Below, piece after piece: positions 45,770-55,757 of a DNA stretch of 64,000 bases. Numbering within the stretch: the stretch's first letter is position 1; each line of letters opens with the position of its first letter. The notes under the pieces are model-generated. The model was not told where the DNA came from and searched no databases. It worked only from the letters and a program-made list of their open reading frames with translations. A program made the position numbers and the translations under genes. The DNA lies in contig NC_020055.1 in the NCBI RefSeq assembly GCF_000331025.1, positions 62,001-126,000 on the forward strand. Reading direction: 5' to 3'. Source of the stretch: Maridesulfovibrio hydrothermalis AM13 = DSM 14728. Lineage in GTDB: Bacteria > Desulfobacterota > Desulfovibrionia > Desulfovibrionales > Desulfovibrionaceae.

Positions 45770-46993
45770 ATGGAAGGCTTGAAAAAATCAATACTGGCTG
45801 CATTGTGGTTCATGTTTTTGACCCTGCCCATTATGGGGGTCTTCGTGAACACAATTGATAAGTCCATTACCTGGCGTCTGGACCGTGTTCTGTATGTCGG
45901 TGTGGCTGCTTTTTTCCTCTCCTTTGCCTGGCGTTATATGATGAACAGGAAGGAGGTTGGTAAAAAGCAGGAAGAGGAATCCACCGAGGAACAGGTTACA
46001 GCTTATTCCAAGCTGATGACCAATCCGAAATTTTATTATCCGCTCATCATCGCCATTATGGCGTTTGCTCTTTTATTCCCTAAATTATTTTCCATGTATC
46101 AGGTCAATATCATGATCTCGGCACTTATTTATGTAGTGCTTGGACTTGGTTTGAATATTGTTGTCGGCCTTGCCGGTCTGCTTGATCTTGGGTACGTGGC
46201 TTTTTACGCCGTCGGTGCTTATTCGTACGCGCTGATGAATCTGTACTGGGGCGTAAGTTTCTGGATTGCTCTCCCTGTGGGCGCGCTGCTTGGCGCATTG
46301 TGCGGGATTTTGCTTGGTTTTCCAGTCCTGCGTCTGCGTGGTGACTATCTTGCAATTGTAACCCTTGGCTTTGGTGAGATTATTCGTCTTGTTCTTGAGA
46401 ACTGGGGCAGTTTTACTCACGGCCCATCCGGTATTGCAAATATCCCCCGCCCTGATTTTTTCGGACTGGCAAGCGGACTCTCAAACTCTATCTATTTCAT
46501 GTATTACATGATGCTGGTGATGGTGTTGTTTACGATTTTTATTGTCAATCGACTCAAAAACTCCCGTATCGGGCGTGCATGGCAGGCTCTTCGCGAAGAC
46601 GAAATAGCCTGTCAGGCTATGGGGATTGATAAGATGAAGACCAAGCTGCTGGCATTTTCGCTGGGAGCTACATGGGCCGGACTGGTTGGCGTCGTGTTTG
46701 CGGCTAAGACCTCATTTGTCAACCCTGCAAGCTTTACCTTTCTTGAGTCGGCAATCATTCTTTCGATTGTTGTCCTTGGCGGAATGGGATCGATTCTTGG
46801 AGTTATCCTCGGCGCTCTTGTTCTTATCCTGCTCCCGGAATACCTGAGGGCTTTTTCCGAATACCGCATGCTTGTTTTCGGAGCCACAATGGTTTTGGTT
46901 ATGGTCTTCAGGCCGCAGGGACTTATCAGGGATGTGCGCAAGAGAATTGATATAAGTGCAGTGAGGAAAGCTTTAGGTGGCGCCCATGAGTAA
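45770..46993 (+). CDS. livM: Branched-chain amino acid ABC transporter permease LivM
   Basis: 407 residues. An N-terminal extension of about 80 residues with two helices and a charged loop (RKEVGKKQEEESTEEQ), as in E. coli LivM, then the core: ALIYVVLGLGLNIVVGLAG, GDYLAIVTLGFGEIIRLV, ALREDEIACQAMGIDK (EAA loop) and VVLGGMGSILGVILGAL. The end overlaps the livG start by 8 nt (ATGAGTAA). Confidence 0.94.
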   Translation: MEGLKKSILAALWFMFLTLPIMGVFVNTIDKSITWRLDRVLYVGVAAFFLSFAWRYMMNRKEVGKKQEEESTEEQVTAYSKLMTNPKFYYPLIIAIMAFALLFPKLFSMYQVNIMISALIYVVLGLGLNIVVGLAGLLDLGYVAFYAVGAYSYALMNLYWGVSFWIALPVGALLGALCGILLGFPVLRLRGDYLAIVTLGFGEIIRLVLENWGSFTHGPSGIANIPRPDFFGLASGLSNSIYFMYYMMLVMVLFTIFIVNRLKNSRIGRAWQALREDEIACQAMGIDKMKTKLLAFSLGATWAGLVGVVFAAKTSFVNPASFTFLESAIILSIVVLGGMGSILGVILGALVLILLPEYLRAFSEYRMLVFGATMVLVMVFRPQGLIRDVRKRIDISAVRKALGGAHE

Positions 46994-47786
46994 TGAAAGA
47001 AGAACAGTTCTCGAAGTAAAAGGCGTCTGCAAGGACTTTGGCGGCCTTCGCGCGCTCGATGATGTTGATCTTGATGTTAAGGAAGGGGAGATTGTAGCCC
47101 TTATCGGTCCGAATGGAGCTGGTAAGACAACTTTTTTTAACTGCATCACTGGTATCTACTCGCCGACATTCGGAGATGTTAATATTGATCCTCTTGGCGG
47201 TGGATTTCAAAGAATCAACGGCTTGAAGACTAATAAAATTACGGAACTCGGCATGGCCCGTACGTTCCAGAATATCAGACTTTTTCCGTCAATGTCAGTT
47301 ATTGAGAATGTGATGATCGGCTGTCATTGCCGTACTAAGGCTACTTTTCTCGGCGCAATTTTCCGTGATCCCAGAACTAAAAGGGAAGAGCGGGAAACCA
47401 TACTCAAAAGCTATGAGCTGTTGAAAGAGCTGGGACTTGATCAGTTCTCAGATGAGCTTGCCTGTAATCTTCCTTATGGCGCACAGAGGCGTCTTGAGAT
47501 TGCAAGAGCACTGGCAACCGATCCTTTTTTGCTGCTTCTGGATGAGCCTGCCGCAGGTATGAATCCGCAGGAAACTCTGGAATTGGAAGATCTTATCGTT
47601 GCAATCAAGGAAAAACATAATATCTCTGTTCTCCTCATTGAGCATGATATGAAAATGGTCATGAGTCTTTCCGACCGTCTGTTCGTACTTGAATATGGTC
47701 GCGAAATTGCTCACGGAACGCCTCAGGAGGTCAGTGAAAATCCCGCTGTAATCAAGGCTTATCTTGGAGAAGACCTAGATGCTTAA
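46986..47786 (+). CDS. livG: Branched-chain amino acid ABC transporter ATPase LivG
   Basis: 266 residues from the ATG at 46986 (an in-frame GTG at 46977 lies inside livM). Walker A GPNGAGKTTFFN (about 43), signature region LPYGAQRRLEIARALAT, Walker B LLLLDEPAAGMNPQE and LLIEHDMKMVMSLSDR. Overlaps livF by 8 nt (ATGCTTAA). Confidence 0.95.
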   Translation: MSNERRTVLEVKGVCKDFGGLRALDDVDLDVKEGEIVALIGPNGAGKTTFFNCITGIYSPTFGDVNIDPLGGGFQRINGLKTNKITELGMARTFQNIRLFPSMSVIENVMIGCHCRTKATFLGAIFRDPRTKREERETILKSYELLKELGLDQFSDELACNLPYGAQRRLEIARALATDPFLLLLDEPAAGMNPQETLELEDLIVAIKEKHNISVLLIEHDMKMVMSLSDRLFVLEYGREIAHGTPQEVSENPAVIKAYLGEDLDA

Positions 47787-48486
47787 GCTAAATAACGTAA
47801 ATACCTTTTATGGTAATATTCAGGCTCTTCGCAATATTAATATCGAAGTGGAGCAGGGTGAAATTATTACTCTGATCGGAGCCAACGGTGCGGGAAAAAC
47901 TACAACACTTATGACTATCAGCGGTGTTGTGCCTCCACGCAGCGGTGAAGTTTTATATAATGGCAAGCCTATACAGAAGCTTAATCCGGATAAGATTGTT
48001 AAAATGGGGATTTCTCAAGTGCCGGAAGGGCGTCTTATTTTTCCTGATCTGACAATCACCGAAAATCTGGATATGGGAGCTTTTCTGCGTGACGATAAAG
48101 ACGGGGTTAAAGAAGATATGGATCATGTCTTCGAACTTTTCCCTATCCTTTGGGAACGCCGCAAGCAGGCCGGAGGTAATCTTTCCGGAGGGGAGCAGCA
48201 GATGCTGGCAATTTCAAGGGCGCTCATGGCCCGGCCTAAATTGCTTCTGCTTGATGAACCTTCACTGGGACTGGCTCCGCTTATTATTCGCCAGATTTTT
48301 GAAATTATCAAAAAAATCAACAAGGAAAGTGGAACCACTGTTTTTCTTGTGGAGCAGAACGCTAACCTCGCTCTCAAGACTGCTCATCGTGGTTATGTCA
48401 TGGAGAACGGGGAGATAATACTTTCTGACAGCAGTGAAAACCTGCTGGCCAACGAGGAAATTAAAAAGGCTTATCTAGGACTTTAA
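47779..48486 (+). CDS. livF: Branched-chain amino acid ABC transporter ATPase LivF
   Basis: 235 residues. Walker A GANGAGKTTTLM (about 35), the LivF-typical ISQVPEGRLIFPDLTI, signature NLSGGEQQMLAISRALM, Walker B LLLLDEPSLGLAP and VFLVEQNANLAL. Last gene of the liv operon. Confidence 0.95.
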   Translation: MLKLNNVNTFYGNIQALRNINIEVEQGEIITLIGANGAGKTTTLMTISGVVPPRSGEVLYNGKPIQKLNPDKIVKMGISQVPEGRLIFPDLTITENLDMGAFLRDDKDGVKEDMDHVFELFPILWERRKQAGGNLSGGEQQMLAISRALMARPKLLLLDEPSLGLAPLIIRQIFEIIKKINKESGTTVFLVEQNANLALKTAHRGYVMENGEIILSDSSENLLANEEIKKAYLGL

Positions 48487-48653
48487 TATGCCGCTTAAAA
48501 ACAGAAAACCGCTTTATAGCAGTGGAAAAGTCAACTTTTCGTGTAGATTTAACTATGCGTCAGAATTGAATTTTTGTTGCACCCTGCATTTTACTGTTTT
48601 TAAACGGTATGCGGGGAATGAGTTTTCTGCTGTAAGTTAATTGTTGACAAAAA

Positions 48654-48687
48654 TCGGCCCCGCATATAGGCGGGGCCGAATGCTTTT
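48654..48687 (+). terminator. Likely terminator of the liv operon
   Basis: TCGGCCCCGC (48654-48663) with GCGGGGCCGA (48670-48679), then ATGCTTTT; 168 bp after livF. The T-run is short. Confidence 0.55.
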
Positions 48688-48708
48688 AAATAACTTTTTG
48701 CTTTGGAC

Positions 48709-48736
48709 TTGAGTCCAGAGCGAAAAAGTATATACT
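48709..48736 (+). promoter_or_regulatory. Promoter of the guaB leader
   Basis: TTGAGT (48709-48714), 16-bp spacer, TATACT (48731-48736). A strong inverted repeat (CTTTGGAC / GTCCAGAG) overlaps the -35 region and could be an operator. Confidence 0.5.
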
Positions 48737-48742
48737 CAGTTC

Positions 48743-48882
48743 ATGCAATTTTTAAATTTCCGGCAGGAAAGCACCTGCTGTAAACCCGAATGCAACTGAC
48801 GGTGCCGTGGCTCTGCTGTATGCCAAAAGAGCGGTCCGGCCCCTTGAGAGGAATCATAATGTAATGATTTCTCTTTTCTTTT
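48743..48882 (+). promoter_or_regulatory. Structured guaB leader ending in an intrinsic terminator (attenuator or small RNA)
   Basis: About 140 nt from the predicted transcript start to a T-rich tract. Contains GCAGG/CCTGC (48763-48778), GCTCT/AGAGC (48810-48832) and a terminator stem AGAGGAATCAT (48847-48857) with ATGATTTCTCT (48864-48874), followed by TTTTCTTTT. guaB starts 35 nt later. The arrangement is that of an attenuator or riboswitch; a free small RNA is the alternative. No known riboswitch consensus was recognised. Confidence 0.5.
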
Positions 48883-48917
48883 AGATAATATTTCAAAAAT
48901 TACAATGCGAGGGCAAT

Positions 48918-50375
48918 ATGGAAAAGGTAGTTGGTCAGGCTCTGACTTTTGACGATGTTCTGCTTTTGCCCGCCTATTCGGAAGTTCTTCCCGATAAGGT
49001 GGACGTATCCGCCAAGCTCACCGAAGAGATCACTCTCGGAATTCCGCTTATCAGTGCAGCTATGGACACTGTAACCGAGTCCAAAATGGGTATCCAGATG
49101 GCACGTCACGGTGGCGCTGGAGTCATTCATAAAAATATGAGTGTCCGGGATCAGGTTCGCGAGGTTGAGAGGGTTAAAAAATCTGAGTCCGGCATGGTCA
49201 CCGATCCTATCGTTGTCCACCCGGACGATACCGTCGGTAAAGCTCTAGACCTTATGGCTGAGTTTAAGATTTCCGGTTTTCCGGTTGTCAAAGGTGAACA
49301 CCTTGTAGGTATTATCACCAACCGTGACGTCCGGTTTATCACTGATAGAAACGTATCTGTTTCCGAAGTAATGACCAGCCGCAATCTTGTGACTGTTCTG
49401 AAAGGAACGTCTTCCGAAGAAGCCAAACGTCACCTGCACACCAACCGCATTGAAAAACTGCTGGTTGTTGACGAAGAAAATAAATTGACCGGCTTGATTA
49501 CCATTAAGGATATCGACAAAGTCAAAAAATATCCCAATGCAACAAAAGATTCACAGGGTAGACTCCGCGTAGGCGCAGCAGTCGGCGTAGGCAGCGATCT
49601 TATGGAACGCAGTTCCGCGCTTATTAATGCCGGTGTTGACTTTCTTACTCTTGATTCTGCGCACGGTCACTCTAAAGGTATCCTTGATGCTATCAGAGAA
49701 CTCCGCTCATGCTACCCTGATGTTCAGATAATTGGCGGTAACATTGCAACTTACGATGGCGCGTGTGCTCTTATTGATGCCGGCGTTAATGCTGTTAAAG
49801 TAGGTATCGGCCCCGGTTCTATCTGCACCACCCGCGTAGTTGCAGGTGTAGGCGTTCCTCAGATAACTGCGATCATGGAAGCAGCCAGAGCATGCAGAGA
49901 ACGTGGGATCGGCGTAATCGGTGATGGCGGTATCAAGTTCTCCGGTGATGTTGTGAAGGCTCTTGTCGCCGGAGCAAATACTGTAATGATGGGGTCCATG
50001 TTTGCCGGAACTGACGAAAGTCCCGGTGAAAAAGTTCTTTATCAGGGACGCAGCTACAAACTATACCGCGGCATGGGGTCTATCGATGCCATGAAGAAAG
50101 GTAGCTCCGACCGTTATTTTCAGAAGGACACCAACAAACTTGTTCCTGAAGGGATTGTTGGACGTGTTCCTTATAAAGGGCCTGTTTCCGACAGCGTCTA
50201 TCAGATCATCGGTGGTCTGCGTTCCGGTATGGGCTATGTCGGTTGTGCAAATATCGATGAAATGGCTGAAAAAGCACAGTTCACCCGTATGTCGGCCGCC
50301 GGTTTTAAAGAAAGCCATGTACACGATGTAATCATCACCAAAGAAGCACCCAACTATCGGGTTGATTCTTATTAA
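48918..50375 (+). CDS. guaB: IMP dehydrogenase
   Basis: 485 residues, full length. It oxidises IMP to XMP with NAD, the committed step of GMP synthesis. TIM barrel interrupted by a CBS pair (about 95-205: [40 protein letters not shown]). Catalytic loop [20 protein letters not shown] with the active-site Cys, [16 protein letters not shown], and flap residues in [24 protein letters not shown] precedes the ATG. guaA follows 12 nt later. Confidence 0.97.
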   Translation: MEKVVGQALTFDDVLLLPAYSEVLPDKVDVSAKLTEEITLGIPLISAAMDTVTESKMGIQMARHGGAGVIHKNMSVRDQVREVERVKKSESGMVTDPIVVHPDDTVGKALDLMAEFKISGFPVVKGEHLVGIITNRDVRFITDRNVSVSEVMTSRNLVTVLKGTSSEEAKRHLHTNRIEKLLVVDEENKLTGLITIKDIDKVKKYPNATKDSQGRLRVGAAVGVGSDLMERSSALINAGVDFLTLDSAHGHSKGILDAIRELRSCYPDVQIIGGNIATYDGACALIDAGVNAVKVGIGPGSICTTRVVAGVGVPQITAIMEAARACRERGIGVIGDGGIKFSGDVVKALVAGANTVMMGSMFAGTDESPGEKVLYQGRSYKLYRGMGSIDAMKKGSSDRYFQKDTNKLVPEGIVGRVPYKGPVSDSVYQIIGGLRSGMGYVGCANIDEMAEKAQFTRMSAAGFKESHVHDVIITKEAPNYRVDSY

Positions 50376-50387
50376 TAGGGAGTCGTC

Positions 50388-51935
50388 ATGCAGCATAACA
50401 ATAAAGTAATAGTTTTAGATTTCGGGTCTCAGTTCACTCAGCTGATCGCACGAAGAATCCGTGAAGCAGGTGTTTATTCCGAAATTCACCCCTGCAATGT
50501 TGATCCGCAGAAGATTAAAGATCTCAAGCCCGGTGCACTTATCCTTTCCGGCGGCCCTTCATCTGTTCTTGAAGATGAGTCCCCGCAGCTTGATCCGTCT
50601 CTGCTGGAACTGGGCGTACCTGTTCTCGGCATTTGCTACGGCATGCAGCTTATGACTAACGATCTGGGCGGCAAGGTTGTTTCCTCTGAAGATCGCGAAT
50701 ATGGCCGTGCAGAATTCTGCGGTTCCGCGGAGTGCAGCCTTTTTGAAGGCATTGAAGATCTGGAGAAACTCACAGTTTGGATGAGTCATGGTGACCGTGT
50801 TGAGAAGATTCCCGAAGGCTTTAAAGTCTGCGGTACTACCGAATCCATTCCTTTCGCAGCAATGGCTGATGAAGAACGCAAAATGTACGCTATTCAGTTC
50901 CACCCCGAGGTGGCTCATACTGAGAGCGGAATTACCATGATTTCCAATTTTGTGTTTAAAATCGCCGGTCTTAAAGCTGATTGGTCTATGGCTTCTTTCG
51001 TGGAAAACAGCATCAAAGAAATGCGTGAGCAGATTGGCGACAATCAGGTTGTTCTCGGCCTTTCCGGCGGAATTGACTCTACTGTTGTTGCGGTACTGCT
51101 GCATAAAGCCATCGGCAAAAGACTGCATTGCATCTTTGTTGATAACGGTTTGCTGCGTATGCACGAGCGTGATGAAGTCATCGGCTTTCTTGAAGAGCAT
51201 TTTGAACTCAACGTGAAATGCGTTGATTCCGCAAAACTTTTTCTCGATAAGCTCAAAGGTGTTGAAGATCCTGAAAAGAAACGCAAGCTTATCGGTTACA
51301 CTTTTATTGACGTTTTCAACGAAGAGGCAACTGCTCTTGAAGATGTAAAATTCCTCGCACAGGGCACATTGTACCCAGATGTAATTGAATCTGAATCTTT
51401 CAAAGGCCCCTCAGCAGTGATTAAATCTCACCACAACGTTGGCGGGCTGCCCGAAGAAATGGATCTCAGTCTGGTTGAACCTCTGCGTGAACTTTTTAAA
51501 GATGAAGTTCGCAAAGTTGCTTATGAGCTAGGCCTTCCAGAGTTCATTATCTGGCGTCAGCCGTTTCCCGGTCCCGGTCTTGCTATCCGCATTCTCGGAG
51601 AAGTCACCGAAGAACGCCTTGAAATCCTGCGTCAGGCTGATAAAATTGTGCAGAATGAAATGCATGCAACCGGCTGGTATCGCAAGGTATGGCAGGGATT
51701 TGCTGTTCTGCTGCCTCTTAAAACTGTAGGCGTAATGGGCGATGACCGCACTTATGAGCACGTCATTGCACTGCGCATGGTAGACAGTCTTGATGCTATG
51801 ACAGCCGACTGGAGCCGTATCCCGAACGATATCCTTGCCCGTATGTCCAACCGGATTATCAACGAGGTTAAAGGGGTAAACAGGGTTGTTCTGGATATTT
51901 CCTCCAAGCCGCCGGCAACTATCGAATGGGAATAG
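50388..51935 (+). CDS. guaA: GMP synthase (glutamine-hydrolysing)
   Basis: 515 residues. N-terminal class I glutamine amidotransferase with catalytic Cys in [10 protein letters not shown] (about residue 84) and His/Glu in [14 protein letters not shown] pyrophosphatase domain with the P-loop [17 protein letters not shown] (about 221); C-terminal dimerisation domain with [17 protein letters not shown] and the ending [18 protein letters not shown]. Converts XMP to GMP. It forms an operon with guaB, with AGGGAG upstream. Confidence 0.97.
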   Translation: MQHNNKVIVLDFGSQFTQLIARRIREAGVYSEIHPCNVDPQKIKDLKPGALILSGGPSSVLEDESPQLDPSLLELGVPVLGICYGMQLMTNDLGGKVVSSEDREYGRAEFCGSAECSLFEGIEDLEKLTVWMSHGDRVEKIPEGFKVCGTTESIPFAAMADEERKMYAIQFHPEVAHTESGITMISNFVFKIAGLKADWSMASFVENSIKEMREQIGDNQVVLGLSGGIDSTVVAVLLHKAIGKRLHCIFVDNGLLRMHERDEVIGFLEEHFELNVKCVDSAKLFLDKLKGVEDPEKKRKLIGYTFIDVFNEEATALEDVKFLAQGTLYPDVIESESFKGPSAVIKSHHNVGGLPEEMDLSLVEPLRELFKDEVRKVAYELGLPEFIIWRQPFPGPGLAIRILGEVTEERLEILRQADKIVQNEMHATGWYRKVWQGFAVLLPLKTVGVMGDDRTYEHVIALRMVDSLDAMTADWSRIPNDILARMSNRIINEVKGVNRVVLDISSKPPATIEWE

Positions 51936-51945
51936 TTTTAACATC

Positions 51946-51972
51946 CTGTTAAAGTGGATATTTTTAACAGGT
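51946..51972 (+). terminator. Hairpin just after guaA
   Basis: CCTGTTAAA (51946-51954) with TTTAACAGG (51964-51972). Perfect but without a T-run on the plus side. Confidence 0.4.
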
Positions 51973-52027
51973 ATAAGACGTAGAAAAAGTTTCTAAAATC
52001 AGTTACAAGACTTTAGCAATTCATGAA

Positions 52028-52095
52028 AAGCCTATGCCGGAGCCCTTTGGGGAGACCGGCATAGGCTTACAGCGTATACATGTTTTTTTTTGCCA
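52028..52095 (+). terminator. Long stem before tatB, probable end of the gua operon
   Basis: Perfect 13-bp stem AAGCCTATGCCGG (52028-52040) with 52056-52068, and a run of T from 52083. The 14-nt spacer makes it an atypical terminator. Confidence 0.5.
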
Positions 52096-52114
52096 CTTTG
52101 AATAAGGAAATAAT

Positions 52115-52450
52115 ATGTTCGGTATCGGTTCAACAGAACTTATCGTAATTTTGGTTGTTGCTGTCATTTTGATAGGCCCTCAGAAACTTCCTGAACTTAT
52201 CAAAACTCTCGGCAAAGGACTTTCTGAAGTCAAAAAAATGTCCAATGATGTGAAGAGCACGCTAGACGCTGAAATTTCTGCTGCTGATCTGGAAAGAAAA
52301 GCTAAAGAGGATGCTGAAAGAGAAGCTGCCCGCAAAAAAGCAGAAGCAGAAGCTATGGAAAAGGCCAGAAAGGCTGAAGCTGAAAAGCAGGAGTCTGAAA
52401 AGCCTGAAACCGTTGCCGAAGCACCAAAGACCGAAGGCGAGAAAGCATGA
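52115..52450 (+). CDS. tatB: Sec-independent translocase subunit TatB/TatA
   Basis: 111 residues: short N-terminal helix with MFGIGSTELIVILVVAVIL, the conserved GPQKLPEL hinge, an amphipathic helix (IKTLGKGLSEVKKM), then a long charged Glu/Lys/Ala-rich tail. The Glu at position 8 and the length favour TatB over TatA. It overlaps tatC by 4 nt. Needed for export of folded cofactor proteins such as QrcB at the right edge. AAGGA upstream. Confidence 0.9.
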   Translation: MFGIGSTELIVILVVAVILIGPQKLPELIKTLGKGLSEVKKMSNDVKSTLDAEISAADLERKAKEDAEREAARKKAEAEAMEKARKAEAEKQESEKPETVAEAPKTEGEKA

Positions 52451-53640
52451 GTTCAGCGGAGAAAGATTCGCATGAAGTAGGGCAGGAGAATCGCGAAGAG
52501 AAAGAGAAGGTCGAAGAGACCGCCGCTGACTCTACCGACACTCCTGAAGACGGATCTGCTCAATCGTCAGAGCAGTCCTCTGAAGAAAGCTCTGAGGCGA
52601 ACGATTCATTGCCGGCTGAAAAGGGCGAGATTGCTGAGTATGCAGACGACTCAGAAGAGCCGGATGATGATGAGCTGGATGAAGACGAAGAGCCTATGAC
52701 TTTTCTCCAGCATTTAGACGAACTGCGCAAACGTCTGCTTAGAATTCTTATTGCATGCGTTGTCGGTTTTCTGGCCTGCTACTCTTTTGCAAAGCCTCTT
52801 TTTGCACTGCTTATGGCGCCCCTTGTTGTTTATCTGCCTGAGAATTCCACACTTATTTTTACTTCCCTGCCAGAAGGTTTTGTCACCTATTTGAAAGTTG
52901 CTTTTGTGGCAGGATTTTTTGTTGTTTCGCCTTATATTTTTTCCCAGATTTGGGGGTTCATTGCGCCGGGGCTTTACGAGCATGAACGTAAATGGATGAT
53001 TCCGCTTGCGTTTCTGTCCGCATTTTTCTTTGTGGGCGGAGCTATGTTCGGATATTATGTAGTATTTCCATTCGGCTGCGAATTTTTTATGGGATTTGCT
53101 GATGAATTCATCCGGCCGATGCCGACTCTGCGCGAATATTTAGGGTTCTCGCTCAAATTATTATTTGCCTTCGGGGTGATATTTGAGTTGCCGTTATTCA
53201 TCTTTTTCCTTGCCCGTCTGGGCGTGGTTACCGCAGAAGGGCTGCGCAGCAAGCGCAAATATGCAATTCTCGTTTGCTTCATCTGCTCTGCAATCCTGAC
53301 TCCGCCGGACGTAATGACTCAGACTCTTATGGCTGGGCCACTTATTTTCCTGTACGAAGTAGGGATATGGGTTGCTTACTTTTTCGGTAAACGCGGTGGC
53401 CGTAAACTGAAAAAAGAACAGGAAATGGAAGGCGATAATGATCCGGATGATTCCGGTCCCGACGGCGGATCTGCCGGTGCAGAATCTGGTTCAGACGAGG
53501 GAGGCCCTTCATCTGATGAAAGCGTATCCAAAGCTGCTGACCCCAAAACATCTCAAAATGATGACACCGCTGGAAAAAAGAAAGATAAAAAGACTAAAGA
53601 TAAAGGTCCCGATTACGACGAGGACATGATTGAAATGTAA
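52447..53640 (+). CDS. tatC: Sec-independent translocase TatC with long acidic extensions
   Basis: 397 residues, against about 250 in the usual TatC. The core (about 83-320) has MTFLQHLDELRKRLLRIL, six helices, FSQIWGFIAPGLYEHERK and RLGVVTAEGLRSKRKYAIL, with the twin-arginine-binding Glu residues present. The first 80 residues are low-complexity Glu/Ser/Asp, and the last 75 are Asp/Gly/Ser then Lys-rich (KKKDKKTKDKG). Such cytoplasmic tails are probably unstructured; their role is unknown. Same reading frame and codon style throughout, so this is not a frameshift. Confidence 0.93.
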   Translation: MSSAEKDSHEVGQENREEKEKVEETAADSTDTPEDGSAQSSEQSSEESSEANDSLPAEKGEIAEYADDSEEPDDDELDEDEEPMTFLQHLDELRKRLLRILIACVVGFLACYSFAKPLFALLMAPLVVYLPENSTLIFTSLPEGFVTYLKVAFVAGFFVVSPYIFSQIWGFIAPGLYEHERKWMIPLAFLSAFFFVGGAMFGYYVVFPFGCEFFMGFADEFIRPMPTLREYLGFSLKLLFAFGVIFELPLFIFFLARLGVVTAEGLRSKRKYAILVCFICSAILTPPDVMTQTLMAGPLIFLYEVGIWVAYFFGKRGGRKLKKEQEMEGDNDPDDSGPDGGSAGAESGSDEGGPSSDESVSKAADPKTSQNDDTAGKKKDKKTKDKGPDYDEDMIEM

Positions 53641-53680
53641 CGGTTGCCCATTCGGCGACATGATTTAAGAGAGGCTTATT

Positions 53681-54268
53681 TTGTCACAGAGATCTGCAAC
53701 TATTGCCCGTACTACCAAGGAAACTGATATTGCCCTGAAAGTTAATATCGATGGCGAAGGCCGGACCGATATTTCCACTGGAGTAGGGTTTGCCGATCAT
53801 ATGCTGACTCTGATGAGTTTCTGGGCCGGTTTTGATCTTGATCTCAAGTGCAAGGGCGATCTTGAAATAGATTCACATCATACCCTTGAAGATATTGCCA
53901 TTGTCCTCGGGCAGGCTTTATCGGAAGCCGTGGGAGATAAAAAAGGTATCAACCGTATAGGTTTTGCCAAAGTACCTATGGATGAAGCACTTGTTGAAGT
54001 GGTGATTGACCTTTCAGGGAGAGCTTATCTTGTGTATGATGACGACATCCTGCCCCCGATTATTGCCGGGGATGAACGTGATGTCTGGCGTGAATTTTTC
54101 AAGTCGCTGGCGTTTAAGGCTGGCATGAATCTGCACATCAAGTTTGAATATGGTCGCAACGGTCATCATCTTTTAGAGGGTGCATTCAAAGCGCTTGGAT
54201 TGGCATTTAAACAAGCTCTGTCTGTAGAAAGACGGGGCCTACCTAGTACTAAAGGGAGTCTTGACTAA
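53681..54268 (+). CDS. hisB: Imidazoleglycerol-phosphate dehydratase
   Basis: 195 residues from a TTG start with AGAGAGG upstream. Sixth step of histidine synthesis. Metal-binding motifs [36 protein letters not shown] and [14 protein letters not shown] are all intact; it is the monofunctional form without the phosphatase domain. Its stop overlaps the next ATG (TAATG). Confidence 0.96.
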   Translation: MSQRSATIARTTKETDIALKVNIDGEGRTDISTGVGFADHMLTLMSFWAGFDLDLKCKGDLEIDSHHTLEDIAIVLGQALSEAVGDKKGINRIGFAKVPMDEALVEVVIDLSGRAYLVYDDDILPPIIAGDERDVWREFFKSLAFKAGMNLHIKFEYGRNGHHLLEGAFKALGLAFKQALSVERRGLPSTKGSLD

Positions 54269-54924
54269 TGAAACGACTTGCCCCTCTACTTTTAATTTGT
54301 CTCTTTGCTGTTTTCAGTCTTGGCGGCTGCGCCAGTAAAAGTGAAATTGTTAAACTCCCCCGTCCTATAGGCACTATTGCTATTGCCGGATTTACCAATC
54401 CGGTATTTAACTGGGAGCTTCTGGCAGGGTATCTTCCGCAGGAAGGAAAGCCCATCAAGAAGAACGTCTTGCAGCAGCTTGATGATAAAATGGTTGGAGT
54501 TCTTTCCAGACATAATGTCACCGGCTATGCGCGACCTGCCATCACCCGTCAATGTCAGGAAATTGAAGTCTTTGAAAATATGGGGTCGAGGCGTGAAGCT
54601 GCTTTTGCCTACTGGTTAAAAGTCGGCGAATGCATGGCAGCAGATTATATTCTGGTTCCGCAGATTCTTTTCTGGCAGGATTTGCGTGGAATGCAGAAAG
54701 CTGATTTTAATATTCAGCCCGCATCTGTAGTTATTGATCTTTACTTCATCGATGTTAACAATAAGCGTATCGTTAGAAGATTTCATTTTGACGAAACCCA
54801 GCAGCCTTTATCTGAAAATATGCTTAATGCAGGCACATTCTTTAAGCGTGGAGGTAAGTGGGTAACTGCAATGGAACTTGCTGACGAAGCACTTGAGAAT
54901 GGACTTATGGAGCTTGGTTTATGA
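54268..54924 (+). CDS. Lipoprotein of unknown function inside the his operon
   Basis: 218 residues. Signal sequence with lipobox LGGC (Cys 21). The rest has no motif I recognise; segments such as [17 protein letters not shown] and [19 protein letters not shown] recall outer-membrane-facing lipoproteins that bind or assemble partners, but this is not evidence of function. It overlaps hisB by one base and hisA by four (ATGA), so it is tightly co-translated with histidine genes despite having no evident role there. Confidence 0.8.
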   Translation: MKRLAPLLLICLFAVFSLGGCASKSEIVKLPRPIGTIAIAGFTNPVFNWELLAGYLPQEGKPIKKNVLQQLDDKMVGVLSRHNVTGYARPAITRQCQEIEVFENMGSRREAAFAYWLKVGECMAADYILVPQILFWQDLRGMQKADFNIQPASVVIDLYFIDVNNKRIVRRFHFDETQQPLSENMLNAGTFFKRGGKWVTAMELADEALENGLMELGL

Positions 54925-55649
54925 TTGTTTTTCCCGCTGTAGATATCAAAGACGGCGTATGCGTGCGCCTTTCACAGGGACAGGCTGATGCTGTCACAGT
55001 TTTTTCAAGTGATCCTGTTGCTCAGGCAAATTACTGGGAAAGTCAGGGTGCAAGGTATCTGCATGTAGTAGACCTTGATGGTGCATTCAGCGGAATGCCC
55101 AAGAATTTCGATCTTATCAAAGATATCTGCAATCAGCTCAGTATTCCAGTGCAACTTGGCGGTGGAATCAGAGACATCGAAACAGCCGCAAAGTACATTG
55201 AAGCTGGAGTTAAAAGACTCATCATCGGCACAATGGCACTTGAAGATGAAGAGACTTTTGCGGAACTTTGTGCAAAATTCCCCGGTCAGATCGGTGTATC
55301 GCTTGATGCCGTAGACGGACAGCTTAAATCCCGCGGCTGGGTTGAAGATGCCGGAATTTCGATTTTTGACATCATTCCCCGTATTGAAAAAGCCGGCGCA
55401 GCTTTTATCATCTATACTGATATCAGCAGAGACGGTATGCAGACTGGAGTGAATGTTAACGCCATGGCGGAGCTTTGCTCTAAAACCAAACTTCCAGTTA
55501 TTGCTGCCGGCGGTGTTGCAACACTTGAAGATATTATTAATCTGTATCCACTTGTGGACAAAGGTTTCGAGGGAGCAATATCCGGTCAGGCCATTTATAC
55601 CGGTACTTTAAATTTTGCTGAAGCCATAGAGTGGCTTGAGAATAACTAG
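54921..55649 (+). CDS. hisA: ProFAR isomerase (phosphoribosyl-formimino-AICAR-ribotide isomerase)
   Basis: 242 residues, TIM barrel. Begins [20 protein letters not shown], with the catalytic Asp in PAVDIKDG and the partner Asp in [16 protein letters not shown]; phosphate-binding loops [15 protein letters not shown] and [12 protein letters not shown]. Fourth step of histidine synthesis. Last gene of the tat-his cluster. Confidence 0.96.
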   Translation: MIVFPAVDIKDGVCVRLSQGQADAVTVFSSDPVAQANYWESQGARYLHVVDLDGAFSGMPKNFDLIKDICNQLSIPVQLGGGIRDIETAAKYIEAGVKRLIIGTMALEDEETFAELCAKFPGQIGVSLDAVDGQLKSRGWVEDAGISIFDIIPRIEKAGAAFIIYTDISRDGMQTGVNVNAMAELCSKTKLPVIAAGGVATLEDIINLYPLVDKGFEGAISGQAIYTGTLNFAEAIEWLENN

Positions 55650-55757
55650 ACATAATGCGTTTTGCGCGTTTGATAGATGATCTCGCCTTCAGCGATCCGG
55701 GCTGAGCCTCTCTACACCTCCTGCCGGAGAAACAAAGGGCAACCAAGGGGATCTGTT

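Noticed and set aside
48757-48780. Signal recognition particle RNA apical loop (CCGGCAGGAAAGCACC)
   Set aside because: It differs from the conserved GGTCCGGAAGGAAGCAGCC at several invariant positions and lacks the long SRP helix.
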